Shown: positions 5,923 to 14,088 of the stretch, piece by piece
How the letters are laid out: every line of letters begins with the position of its first letter
Position numbering within the stretch: the stretch's first letter is position 1
Source of the DNA: Planctomycetota bacterium
GTDB taxonomy: Bacteria; Planctomycetota; Planctomycetia; Pirellulales; Pirellulaceae
NCBI GenBank assembly: GCA_026692885.1
Contig: JAPLNJ010000560.1
Location: 1-15,207 of the forward strand
Direction: 5' to 3'
Length of the DNA: 15,207 nucleotides
The notes under the pieces: generated by a model
The model's database searches: none
The model's input: only the letters and a program-made list of their open reading frames with translations
What the model was told of the DNA's origin: nothing
Position numbers and translations under genes: made by a program

Positions 5923-7573
5923 TACCGACGTGAACTAAGTACCGCCCGATGACTTCGCGCAGTCGGGCCGAAAAAATCGGTTTGGACAGGTGGTCATCAC
6001 AACCGGCGGCCAAGCATCTTTCCCGGTCGCCCGCCATCGCGTAGGCGGTCAGGGCGACAATCGGGCCTGGCCAACCCAGCAGGCGCAGCCCACGCGTGGT
6101 GGCCAAACCATCCAGTTCCGGCAACTGGATGTCCATCAGAATCAGGTCGTACGGCCGACCTTCCGAACGGGACTGGTCCGCCATTTGACAACCCAATCGC
6201 CCATTACTTGCCACTTCGACCTCCAACTTCAGCCTGCGCAGCAGATGGCAAGTAACCAGTTGCGAATTGGGGTCATCTTCCACCAGCAGGACTCGGCCCT
6301 GCAACACGGGACTCGGCTCGCCACCTGGCACGACGCCGGTGTTCGGCCCTGAGGCTCGCTCGAACGACGCGCCGAGGTCCGGCGTCTTCTGCCACGGTCC
6401 CCCGTCCACGGTCAGCGTAAACGTACTGCCCCGCCCCACTTCGCTGGTGACTTCGATTCGCCCATCAAGCATCTGCGCCAGCCGCTGACAAATCGACAAC
6501 CCGAGTCCCGTGCCGCCGTAAGAGCGGGCGTTACCTCCATCCACTTGGACAAAGGGCAGGAAGATTTCTGCCAGCATGGCGGACGGGATGCCGATGCCCG
6601 TATCCGAGACGACGAACTGCACCTGCGCGGTCCCCTCACCCGACTCGCGGCAGCGCACGGTCAGACGAACTTCACCCCGTTCCATGAATTTGACAGCATT
6701 GCCGACCAGATTCATGAGGATCTGACGCAACCGGGCCGGATCGGTGTAAACCGTGGCCGGCACCGGCAGACTGTAGGCCACTTGCAGGCTCAGGCTCTTC
6801 TTGGCCGCCTCCATCGTCGCCACCGCCAGGACCTCGTCCAAAATCGGCTGCAGGGGACAGTCGGTCTTGTGCAAATGCAGCCGGTCGGCTTCGATCCGGG
6901 CCAGATCCAGAATGTCATTGATGATCGCCAGCAGGGCCGCCCCGCTGTGTTGGATCGATTGCAGAAACTCGCACTGCTCGGTCGGCGAGAGCTCCTCCCC
7001 CGTCTCGAGCAGTTCGCTGTAGCCCAGAATCGCCGTCAGGGGCGTACGGAGCTCATGGCTCATGTTCGCCAGAAACTCGCTCTTGGCACGGTTGGCCGTT
7101 TCCGCCCGAACGGCCAACTCTTCGGCTCGGGCCACCGCCTGTTCGAGCCGCGTGTTGGCCGCCCGCAGGTACTCCTCGCTCGCCTGGAGTTTGCGCTCGG
7201 CCTGGTGCTTGTAGAGCGCAATTTCGATGATGGTTTCCAGCTCGCGGTCCTCGAACGGCTTGAGAATGTAGCCCAAGGGCTCGGTCAGCTTGGCGCGCTG
7301 CAAGGTATCGCGTTCGGCATAGGCGGTCAGAAACACAACCGGCAGCCGAAGGCGGGTACGCAGCTCCTGGGCCGCCTGGATGCCGTCCATCTCGCCTTGC
7401 AGGAGAATGTCCATCAACACGAGATCCGGCCGGACGTGTTCGGCCAAGGCCAGGGCCTGTTCGCCGCTGGCGGCGGTGCCGGCCACCTGGTATCCCAGTC
7501 GGGCCAGACGCAGTTCGAGGTCCGCCGCAACAATGGCCTCGTCCTCAACGATCAACAAGCGTGGCTTGTCCAT
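5849..7573 (-). CDS. REC-HisKA-HATPase-REC hybrid histidine kinase
   Basis: The protein has 574 residues and no membrane segment. Residues 1-120 are a receiver domain (VEDE 9-12, phosphoacceptor Asp55 in LVLMD, Thr83, Lys105) of the kind that usually stands alone beside HisKA_2 kinases. Residues about 123-165 are a coiled coil. HisKA follows with His173 in NMSHELRTPL, then HATPase with the N box QILMNLVGNAVKF, SDTGIGIP, FLPFVQVD and GGTGLGLSI. A second receiver begins at GRVLLVEDDPN, with Asp481 in LILMDIQLPELDG and Lys531. The tail after GRYLV (about residue 554 on) is repeat-derived. No DNA-binding, cyclase or HPt domain is present, so output must pass to another protein. It lies 95 bases downstream of the sensor kinase on the same strand, probably co-transcribed. 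The start has no clear ribosome site. Confidence 0.92.
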   Translation of the reverse strand: MDKPRLLIVEDEAIVAADLELRLARLGYQVAGTAASGEQALALAEHVRPDLVLMDILLQGEMDGIQAAQELRTRLRLPVVFLTAYAERDTLQRAKLTEPLGYILKPFEDRELETIIEIALYKHQAERKLQASEEYLRAANTRLEQAVARAEELAVRAETANRAKSEFLANMSHELRTPLTAILGYSELLETGEELSPTEQCEFLQSIQHSGAALLAIINDILDLARIEADRLHLHKTDCPLQPILDEVLAVATMEAAKKSLSLQVAYSLPVPATVYTDPARLRQILMNLVGNAVKFMERGEVRLTVRCRESGEGTAQVQFVVSDTGIGIPSAMLAEIFLPFVQVDGGNARSYGGTGLGLSICQRLAQMLDGRIEVTSEVGRGSTFTLTVDGGPWQKTPDLGASFERASGPNTGVVPGGEPSPVLQGRVLLVEDDPNSQLVTCHLLRRLKLEVEVASNGRLGCQMADQSRSEGRPYDLILMDIQLPELDGLATTRGLRLLGWPGPIVALTAYAMAGDRERCLAAGCDDHLSKPIFSARLREVIGRYLVHVGSTDGKAGARMRNADSDQESFGHGG

Positions 7574-7668
7574 GAGCGGAAGTCTATCTATATGGCAAGG
7601 TGTGAAACGTGAAAACCGAGTTGGTTAGGTAACCAGATCATAGGCGATGGGTAAGAGGATTAGAAGTG

Positions 7669-10600
7669 TCACTCCGAACCGAAGACCACCGCAAACATCG
7701 CGCCCGGTCCGGTCCCGATTTCCAGCTGCCCACCAATCTGGCGGGTCAGGCCGAAGACCAGTTGCAACCCCAGCGAGGTCGAATGATTCAAGTCAAAGCC
7801 CGCCGGCAAGCCCACGCCGTCGTCCACCACACGCAGAAGCCACCCCGGGCCACCCTCGACCGACTGAAGTTCCACCCGCACCTGGCCAGTACGGCCATCC
7901 GGAAAGGCGTGTTTCAGAGCGTTAGAGACCAACTCGTTGACGAGCAGACCGCACGGGATGGCCTGGTCGATATCCAGGCGGACGGGGGCTAGGTCCAGCT
8001 GGAGTTGAATCGTGCCGGACGTGGCCACCAGCGCCTGGAACAATTGCTGGCAGAGCTGCTGGAGGTAGGCGGCCAAGTCCACCGCCGCCAGGTTTTCTGA
8101 ACGGTAGAGGTGGTCGTGGATCAACGCCATGGATCGCACACGGTTTTGCATGTCCTGCAGTACGCCTTTGGCGACGGCGTTCTCGATCTGATCGGACTGC
8201 AACCGCAACAGGCTGCTGATGATTTGCAGGTTGTTCTTCACCCGGTGATGGATCTCTTTGAGCAGCGATACCTTCTCGCATAGGGATTCCCGCAACGCAT
8301 CCTCCGCCCGCTTGCGCCCGGTGATGTCTTGAATCGTGCCGTGCATTGTGAGGGGGCGCCCCTGGGCATCGAATTCGATTTTGCCAAGTCCGTGGACCCA
8401 ACGCTCGGCTTGGTCGTCGTGACGGATGATGCGGTATTCCTTGTCGAAAATCTGGCCCTGGCCAAGAACTTCGTTTCTAAAGTAGTCAACCATCCCGGTG
8501 CGGTCGTCGGGATGGAGCAGGGCCGCCCATCCCTCCACCGAGCGATCGTAGGCTTCATCTATCCCAAACAGCTTGTCCAGCACAACGGAACTTTTCCACA
8601 GCCCGGTGGGGATATTGACAATATAACTGCCTAAGCTCGCGATACGCTGCGACTCCATGAGTAACGTTTCACTCTCCCGCAGCGCCACCTCCGCCCGCTT
8701 GCGCTCGGTGATGTCCTGCAGAAAGGTCACGAACCATCCACCATCGGCGGACCCGTACTGGACGCTGATTTCGACGTCAAAAATACTCCCATCCTTGCGG
8801 CGGTGCCGGGACTCGAAACGATCCTCGCCCTGCGTCCTGATCTTCTGGATGCGGGCGGCCGTGTCAGCGGGGAATTCGGTGGCATCCAAGTCGGTGATGC
8901 GCATGGTCAGCAGTTCCTGCTCGCTATAGCCGGTCATCCGAGAATAGGCATCATTGACCTCCAGCAGACACCCCTGCATGTCCGCTATACAGAAGCCGTC
9001 CATGGCCGTTTGCAGGATGGTTCGGTGCCGTTCCTCGCTCTTCCGCAGCGAGTCCTCCGCCTGCTTGCGCTCGGTGATGTCCTTAAGCAGCCCTTCGTAA
9101 CACACGATTCCGCTGCCGACGTCCCGGATGGCTCGCGCCGTTTCCGAGACCCAGACAAGGCGGCCATCTTTACGGAAGACCTCGTATTCGAATCCGACCA
9201 CTTCGCTCTGCGCTTCCATCAGCCGCTCGAACTCTTCCCGGCGCTCCGGTCGCGAGTAGCCCTGGCGGCCGAGGTCGAAACGCTCGCGTATTAGCTCCTC
9301 GGACGAGGCAAAACCCAGGATGTGGGCCATGGCCGGATTGGCCAACTGGAACCTGCCAGCGGGCGTGGTCTGGAAAACACCGTCGGCCATATTGTCGAAA
9401 ATCAAACGGTACTTCGCTTCCGCTTGCCGCAGCAGCTCCGAGGCTTCGAAACGTTCCTGCAAGAAACGGACTCGCTGCTGACGCCAGACCAGCCCCACAC
9501 AGGCTCCCACACCGAGCAGCAAAGTACCGATCAAAACGATCACCTGCCAGAGTTGCTTCCACAGCGGCGCATACACTTCCGCGGCATCCATGCGGACCTC
9601 CAGCGACCACGGCGAATCCGGCACGGCGCGCACCGCGGCAACCGTCGGACACCCGCAATAATCCTCGCCTTCCATGAAGCCGTGCTGCCCCAACGCGGCC
9701 TTGACGATGGGAAATTGACTCTTCTCCAGCGAAATGCGCAGTTTGAGGGCGGCATCGGTTTGGAACTTGGCCTCGCTCAGGACGATTGCGTCGTTACCGT
9801 CCCGGCGGACCAACAGCGTCTCGGCCGTCCGGCTTGGCGTCGGCCAGCGCTGGATGAACGGATAGAGGTAGGTTGTCGGGTCGATGCGCAGCACGAGCAT
9901 GCCCAGCGGACGGTTGGCTTCCTGTTCGTCGAGGATGGGCACCAGCACGGCCAGATAGATTCGTTGGTTGTGTTTGTGCCGGTAGAAGTCCTGAATGGTA
10001 ATCTGACCCGATCGCAAAACTTCAGATGCAATCTCCACCGTGTCAGGGCTGGCCGGATTCAGCTCGGCTGGCGCCGACAGACGGGTGACGTCTTGAACAT
10101 CCATCAACCGAACCTGATCATAGTCCTCGATCTCCGAATATTTGCCCAACCAGTCCAGCAGCTGACGTTGCACGTCCGCGTCCGCGGGTTTCTCGAAGAA
10201 ACGCCGTACCAGAGCGGAGAATGAAGGGTTCTTGAAAAAGATGGCCGCGTCCGCCATGCGATCCTGACGCCACTGCACCAACTCGCCCAGCTTCAACTCC
10301 GCAATGGCGGAAAGCTGGCCCTCCACTTCCGCGCAGAAGTGTTTCTCCTGGTTTCGGTAGTAGATGTAGCCGGCGACAACGATGCCCGCCGACGCGACGA
10401 CGAGAATCAAGATGAAGGCAAACGCAGGTCGGTAACCGCCTCCGGGCAATCTGCGAAACAGCCCGGCCGGCCAGTGGGCTAAAGCCAGTAGCGCAACGCT
10501 CAACATCACGAGGGCGAGGATGGTGTTGAGCGCCGGCGGGATGAACTCTCCACCGTAGACCAAAGGTGTGCCACAGAGGTAGATCAGCAGGATAATCGAG

Positions 10601-11109
10601 CAAGTCCCCAGGAGCACGCCCGCGGAGGCGGGCGCCAGAGCGGTGCGCCAAGGCTGAGTCGCCGACCGCGAAAGCGAGGCCAGAAACGACACGCTGGCGA
10701 GCAGGAAACAGAAAGCGGTCACCGGTGACATGTGCCCGATGGGCACCCCGCCAACCCGTGTGGCGGTGTTCCAGCCGAGGTGTTCAACCTCCCCTTGGAT
10801 GCCCAGGCAGCCCAGCGTGAACAGCAGGAGCGAGAGCATCGCCCCCAACCAACCCGCCGCCACACTGATCCGCAAGACACGACGGCTCAACGGCGTCCGA
10901 GCGCGCACGCAGATGGCGATTCCATACAACAGCAGCAGAACTGCCGTGCTCGGTGCCATCGGCATCAAGTCCGCCCCGAAACTGCCCAGCCGTGGCAATC
11001 CCAAAATCCATCCCAACAGCGTCACGAAACCGAACGCCGCCGCCAGGACTCCGAAAATCAGGACGAGCGGATACCAGGAGCGCCGTTCGCCATTTGCCAC
11101 GGCTGTCAT
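7669..11109 (-). CDS. Large membrane sensor kinase: 7 TM, Cache-like domain, three PAS, HisKA_2, HATPase
   Basis: The protein has 1146 residues. About seven membrane helices occupy residues 13-250. Residues about 255-525 form an extracytoplasmic, Cache-like region (DFYRHKHNQRIYLAVLVPIL; PLGMLVLRIDPTTYLYPFI), closed by another helix near 528-550 (VIVLIGTLLLGVGACVGLVW). Three PAS/PAC units follow at about 561-675, 690-801 and 816-933, each ending in a DIT.RK.AE motif. The kinase core is HisKA_2: EIHHRVKNNLQ with His954/His955, then an ATPase domain with NELVSNALKH and DDGVGLP. HisKA_2 kinases typically phosphorylate a stand-alone receiver, and that receiver type is the N-terminus of the next gene. 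The start at 11109 is supported by GGAGG at 11119-11115, five bases upstream. The ligand cannot be deduced. A MITE-like element lies 47 bases upstream of the start, where a promoter would be expected. Confidence 0.92.
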   Translation of the reverse strand: MTAVANGERRSWYPLVLIFGVLAAAFGFVTLLGWILGLPRLGSFGADLMPMAPSTAVLLLLYGIAICVRARTPLSRRVLRISVAAGWLGAMLSLLLFTLGCLGIQGEVEHLGWNTATRVGGVPIGHMSPVTAFCFLLASVSFLASLSRSATQPWRTALAPASAGVLLGTCSIILLIYLCGTPLVYGGEFIPPALNTILALVMLSVALLALAHWPAGLFRRLPGGGYRPAFAFILILVVASAGIVVAGYIYYRNQEKHFCAEVEGQLSAIAELKLGELVQWRQDRMADAAIFFKNPSFSALVRRFFEKPADADVQRQLLDWLGKYSEIEDYDQVRLMDVQDVTRLSAPAELNPASPDTVEIASEVLRSGQITIQDFYRHKHNQRIYLAVLVPILDEQEANRPLGMLVLRIDPTTYLYPFIQRWPTPSRTAETLLVRRDGNDAIVLSEAKFQTDAALKLRISLEKSQFPIVKAALGQHGFMEGEDYCGCPTVAAVRAVPDSPWSLEVRMDAAEVYAPLWKQLWQVIVLIGTLLLGVGACVGLVWRQQRVRFLQERFEASELLRQAEAKYRLIFDNMADGVFQTTPAGRFQLANPAMAHILGFASSEELIRERFDLGRQGYSRPERREEFERLMEAQSEVVGFEYEVFRKDGRLVWVSETARAIRDVGSGIVCYEGLLKDITERKQAEDSLRKSEERHRTILQTAMDGFCIADMQGCLLEVNDAYSRMTGYSEQELLTMRITDLDATEFPADTAARIQKIRTQGEDRFESRHRRKDGSIFDVEISVQYGSADGGWFVTFLQDITERKRAEVALRESETLLMESQRIASLGSYIVNIPTGLWKSSVVLDKLFGIDEAYDRSVEGWAALLHPDDRTGMVDYFRNEVLGQGQIFDKEYRIIRHDDQAERWVHGLGKIEFDAQGRPLTMHGTIQDITGRKRAEDALRESLCEKVSLLKEIHHRVKNNLQIISSLLRLQSDQIENAVAKGVLQDMQNRVRSMALIHDHLYRSENLAAVDLAAYLQQLCQQLFQALVATSGTIQLQLDLAPVRLDIDQAIPCGLLVNELVSNALKHAFPDGRTGQVRVELQSVEGGPGWLLRVVDDGVGLPAGFDLNHSTSLGLQLVFGLTRQIGGQLEIGTGPGAMFAVVFGSE

Positions 11110-11148
11110 ACGTGCCTCCGACTAGGACCAAACGGTTTTTCCAGGTGT

Positions 11149-11302
11149 CTGCATTCGGCCTTGATCGTAACCTTGCGGAATGCTAGCAGTCGCTGGAACG
11201 TGGGGTACGTTTCCAACGTGCCGGGCGACCATGACTTGCAGCAATACGGCACGTTGGAAACGTACCCCACATCCGCAAGGTTACGATCAAGACCCTGCAT
11301 TC
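11149..11302. mobile_element. 138-bp MITE-like element with 8-bp target-site duplication
   Basis: The element spans 11157-11294. The terminal inverted repeats 11157-11179 and 11272-11294 (GGCCTTGATCG... and ...CGATCAAGACC) match at 22 of 23 bases. Identical 8-bp direct repeats CTGCATTC lie immediately outside both ends (11149-11156 and 11295-11302), the signature of transposition. A second, perfect 24-bp inverted repeat (11200-11223 and 11247-11270) is nested inside, with 20 bases between arms on the left and one on the right. It encodes no protein and so would need a transposase in trans. The inner arms translate as VGYVSNVP/GTLETYPT, a phrase common in false planctomycete ORFs. Confidence 0.8.
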
Positions 11303-11354
11303 ACTTTGGTATTTAACGAATGCCTCCGGCTTGCCCAGCGTCGCAAGACACAAT

Positions 11355-11665
11355 TCTTCCGCCCCAACGGGGCATTAACAAATCAGCCCAGGGCAGAGCG
11401 GAGCGGCGTTAGCCGCGGAGCGACGCCCTGGGTACGGTATCGATTCATTCCGGTAGCCCTGAAAGGGCGAAACAAATCGGTTCATCCCAGACCATCGTTC
11501 GTCTGACTTGACTAAGGATTGTGGTATGACTGTGCCGCGCTGGACTGTTTCGCCCCTTCAGGGCTAGTCTTCTTGATACCCCCATAACCCCGGGCGGCGC
11601 TACGCGGCTAACGCCACTCCGCTCTACCCTGGGCTGTCATGTGGCTGCCCCTATCGGGGCGAAAA
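11355..11665. repeat. Long inverted repeat: two opposed copies of a ~119-bp GC-rich repeat
   Basis: The left copy (about 11355-11473) and the reverse complement of the right copy (about 11547-11665) align along their whole length. Both read, in order, CGCCCC...GGGGC, then CAGCCCAGGG.AGAGCGGAG, GGCGTTAGCCGCG, a GCCC-GGG block and GCCCTGAA.GGGCGAAAC. A 73-base centre (11474-11546) separates them. Each copy has its own internal dyads (GCCCC/GGGGC at 11361-11373; CCCAGGGC with GCCCTGGG; GCCCT/AGGGC at 11456-11468). This is a scattered planctomycete repeat in head-to-head arrangement. It lies after the 3' end of the ABC fusion gene and beyond the 5' side of the sensor gene. Confidence 0.75.
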
Positions 11666-11908
11666 CGTGTGGTTAACGATGGGGGCTTGCCCGGTGGATG
11701 CGTACGTTCGTCGCTACACACACAAGCCTTACGCCCTCCTGCATCCCACCGTGATGGGCGCTGCCGTCGGCCGCATCGCCGGACATGCACAGGCACTTGA
11801 GCTTCGGGTAGAACGACAATACGCCGCCAACCACTTCGTGAGTTTAGCAACTAAGTCGAGGGTGACCAAGAGGCCCCAGGGTTTACCCATGGGAACTTCA
11901 CCTTCCGC
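11666..11908. other. Non-coding stretch downstream of the ABC transporter gene
   Basis: These 243 bases follow the long inverted repeat and precede the stop of the ABC gene, which reads on the minus strand. I see no ATPase gene, RNA gene or T-run terminator. A plus-strand frame crosses it but continues antisense into the transporter gene and has no recognisable domain. Confidence 0.4.
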
Positions 11909-13483
11909 CTATGTACCCTTCCCCCAGCGTTTCTCCAGATCACGCGACAAATATCCCAGCGGCACCGACATGACCAAGTACAAGGCCGCCGTCGCCAAGC
12001 CGATTTCCAGGTACTTCAGGCTGGAGTTGGACAGGATCTGGTACTGCTTGGTCAGCTCCACCACCGCGATGACGCTGACGATGCTCGTGTCTTTGAACAA
12101 GGCGACCAGATCATTGGTCATCGGTGGCAGGATCACGCGAATCGCTTGCGGCAGAATGATCCGCCGAAAGGTCTGCGGGGGCGACATGCCCAGTGCTGCG
12201 GCCGCTTCCCATTGCCCTACGGGAATCGAGCGGATGCCGGAGCGGTAGATCTCCGCCTCGTACGCGGCGTAGTTCAAACCGAAGCCGAGAATTGCCGCCT
12301 GCAGCGGGCCCAGCTTCAACGTGAACCAAAGGCCATAGTATTCCGAAACCGTCGGCAGTCCGTAATACAAAAACCACAACAGCAGCAACACGGGAATGCC
12401 GCGGAAGAACTCGACGTACAACGTCGCCAGGATGCGCAGCGGCAGCGGGCCGTACAGCCGCATTAGGGCCAGCGGCAAACCGAGCAGCACAGCCAGGGCC
12501 ATGCTCGCGAGCGTGATGCCGACCGTGACGACGGCGCCCTGCAGCAACATCGGAAAATAGCGTACGAAGGTCCAACGGCGGCTGGACTCCTGCACGACGT
12601 CACCCATCGATTCTGCGTCTTCGGCTGGAGTCGGCTGTCCCTGCGGTACGTTCGCCGACCCCGCGGTGTTGGTCGGCAGACCGCGAAACAGCTCGTTCTG
12701 CTGGTCGTTCCAGATCCGCCATTTTTCGTACACGCGGCGCAACTGGCCGCTGCTCAACAGCCGTTCCAAGGCCGCATCGCACTGGGCGGCCAAGGCCTGA
12801 TCCTCCTTGTGGAAGCCGATGGCATAGGCCCCCTTCTCCCGCGGTGGGCCGACGAACTTCAGCGCCGGATCGGGCTGCGCGTAGTAGACCGCAATCGGGA
12901 GATCCAGCAGGACGGCGTCCAGGCGGCCGAACTTCAGGTCCTGATAGGGACTGACTTGGTCGCTGTAGACCTTTTTCGTGATCCGCATCCGGTCCAGCGT
13001 TCGCTCGGCCGCCGTGTCGCCCAGCGTCCCCACCACGCCGCTGATGGTCCCGCAGGATTCCAGCGAGTCGAACCGCTGTTCGGCGACCCTCGCGACCAGT
13101 TGCAACGTGAAGATGTAGTAGGGCCTGCTGAAACGGATGACTTGTTCCCGGTCCGGCGTGACCTCCAAGCCATTCATAGCGAGATCGAAGTCGCGCCGCT
13201 GTAGCCCGGACATCAGATTCACGAACGCGTACTGCCGGAACTCGATCCGTCGCCCGAGTTCCTTCGCCAGCAGTTCGCTCACATCGACCTCGAAGCCGAT
13301 GTGCCGCTCGACGTGGTTCGGATCGTTGAAGATGTAAGGTGCGCCGCCCTCGGCGTCGGCAGCCCAGCGCAGCGGTGGTGGCGCTGCCGGCCGGTCCTCG
13401 GCAGCCGCCGCATGGCGGGGAAGCCCACGACCTGCAACGAGCGTCAACAACAGGAACGCCAACATCGCGCTGGATCGTGGCAT
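11909..13483 (-). CDS. Polar amino-acid ABC transporter: substrate-binding protein fused to permease
   Basis: Residues 1-28 are a signal peptide ending at HAAAA. Residues about 38-260 are an SBP_bac_3 domain (GFEVDVSELLAKELG; MNGLEVTPDREQVIRFSRPYY; VVGTLGDTAAER; YEKWRIWND). A Pro/Ala-rich linker spans about 265-305. Residues about 308-524 are a HisM/GlnP-type permease: LLQGAVVTVGITLASM at its start, EFFRGIPVLLLLWFLYYGLP, and an EAA loop EAAAALGMSPPQTFRRIILP starting at Glu426 that docks the ATPase. The binding protein is thus tethered to the membrane, as in known GlnP-type fusions; the substrate is probably a polar amino acid such as glutamine or glutamate. No ATP-binding subunit is encoded on either side in the window. 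A G-rich stretch (GGGGGG near 13500-13495) lies 12 bases upstream of the start, so the start is only moderately sure; Met7 is possible. It begins 36 bases after the zinc-ribbon gene. Confidence 0.9.
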   Translation of the reverse strand: MPRSSAMLAFLLLTLVAGRGLPRHAAAAEDRPAAPPPLRWAADAEGGAPYIFNDPNHVERHIGFEVDVSELLAKELGRRIEFRQYAFVNLMSGLQRRDFDLAMNGLEVTPDREQVIRFSRPYYIFTLQLVARVAEQRFDSLESCGTISGVVGTLGDTAAERTLDRMRITKKVYSDQVSPYQDLKFGRLDAVLLDLPIAVYYAQPDPALKFVGPPREKGAYAIGFHKEDQALAAQCDAALERLLSSGQLRRVYEKWRIWNDQQNELFRGLPTNTAGSANVPQGQPTPAEDAESMGDVVQESSRRWTFVRYFPMLLQGAVVTVGITLASMALAVLLGLPLALMRLYGPLPLRILATLYVEFFRGIPVLLLLWFLYYGLPTVSEYYGLWFTLKLGPLQAAILGFGLNYAAYEAEIYRSGIRSIPVGQWEAAAALGMSPPQTFRRIILPQAIRVILPPMTNDLVALFKDTSIVSVIAVVELTKQYQILSNSSLKYLEIGLATAALYLVMSVPLGYLSRDLEKRWGKGT

Positions 13484-13519
13484 CTCGAGCGTGTTCCCCC
13501 CAACGACCGCATGGTCAAA

Positions 13520-13705
13520 CTAAGCAGCCCACTTTGTCTCGCGGTAAAGCGAGTTGGCCGAACGTGTCAGTTTGAGACGATAAATCTTTTTGCTGCAGCC
13601 GTAACACCGCCCGCAGATCAGAATTCGGCGAAGGAGCCAGGGCAGACGCTCGCTTCCTGAAAGGCTGAAGTGGACCCGATCCGAAGAACAGCGCGGACAT
13701 CGCAT
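13520..13705 (-). CDS. Small zinc-ribbon protein (61 aa)
   Basis: The product starts MRCPRCSSDRVHFS and has two cysteine knuckles, Cys3-Pro-Arg-Cys6 and Cys34-Tyr-Gly-Cys37, with an extra Cys31. They are separated by a basic, hydrophobic loop (LPWLLRRILI), followed by KKIYRLKL. Small planctomycete proteins with this CPRC...CxxC layout are common and of unknown function. Zinc binding is inferred from the cysteine spacing. I chose the ATG at 13705 because GGAGG (13718-13714) lies eight bases before it; that site overlaps the more distal ATG at 13720, which would give 66 residues. It sits on the same strand as, and 36 bases before, the ABC fusion gene, so the two may be co-transcribed. A longer ORF in another frame covers the same DNA but is Cys/Arg/Pro-rich and unlikely. 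Confidence 0.65.
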   Translation of the reverse strand: MRCPRCSSDRVHFSLSGSERLPWLLRRILICGRCYGCSKKIYRLKLTRSANSLYRETKWAA

Positions 13706-14088
13706 CGCTAAGACCTCCATGCTGGCCGTGTGTCAAAATGATCGGAACGGAACAGGCTTTCCGTTGAGCTATTGCCGGCGCGGTGTGACAACCGACACGT
13801 TCCGCATATCGCTTGCGGCCGCACCGCATCCATGCAACACGCGCCACCCTCTGGCACGGCCGAGGCGCCGCCAAACAACCAGCCCTTGGGCAACAGCAGG
13901 CGCCCCTTGGGCAACAGCAGGAATTCGTGGTCGAGACCGAGCCGATAACCGCGTGCACAGTGGACTTGTCAACGCATCTTCTTGCTCGGCCAGCACTGCA
14001 AGCTAACGAACAAGGAAGAGATTCGCAACCGTGACTTGCCGGTGTGTCCAGCAACGGTCGTTCCGCCTTCTCGGTTACCCAGCGAGGA
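13706..14088. other. Gap between the DUF1573 and zinc-ribbon genes
   Basis: These 383 bases lie between two genes on the minus strand. Apart from one tandem duplication (13880-13921) I see no gene, RNA or clear terminator. The open frames across it give low-complexity Cys/Pro/Arg peptides without domains. A promoter for the zinc-ribbon and ABC genes would be expected here, but no box pair stands out. Confidence 0.4.
13880..13921. repeat. Two-copy 21-bp tandem repeat
   Basis: 13880-13900 and 13901-13921 are adjacent copies that share CCCTTGGGCAACAGCAGG and differ only near their first bases (19 of 21 identical). The repeat lies between genes and is probably a slippage duplication. Confidence 0.7.

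Noticed and set aside
6545..7612. 355-codon plus-strand ORF
   Set aside because: Antisense shadow of the histidine kinase gene; no domain, His/Arg/Gln-rich typical of reversed GC-rich coding DNA.
11149..11665. CRISPR array
   Set aside because: The repeats are inverted, few and of different sequence; there are no regularly spaced direct repeats and no cas genes.
11667..12248. 193-codon plus-strand ORF after the long inverted repeat
   Set aside because: More than half of it is antisense to the permease domain, and the rest shows no recognisable domain.
13515..14054. 179-codon minus-strand ORF
   Set aside because: Low-complexity Cys/Pro/Arg peptide that includes the tandem repeat; the zinc-ribbon frame inside it has real motifs and a ribosome site.
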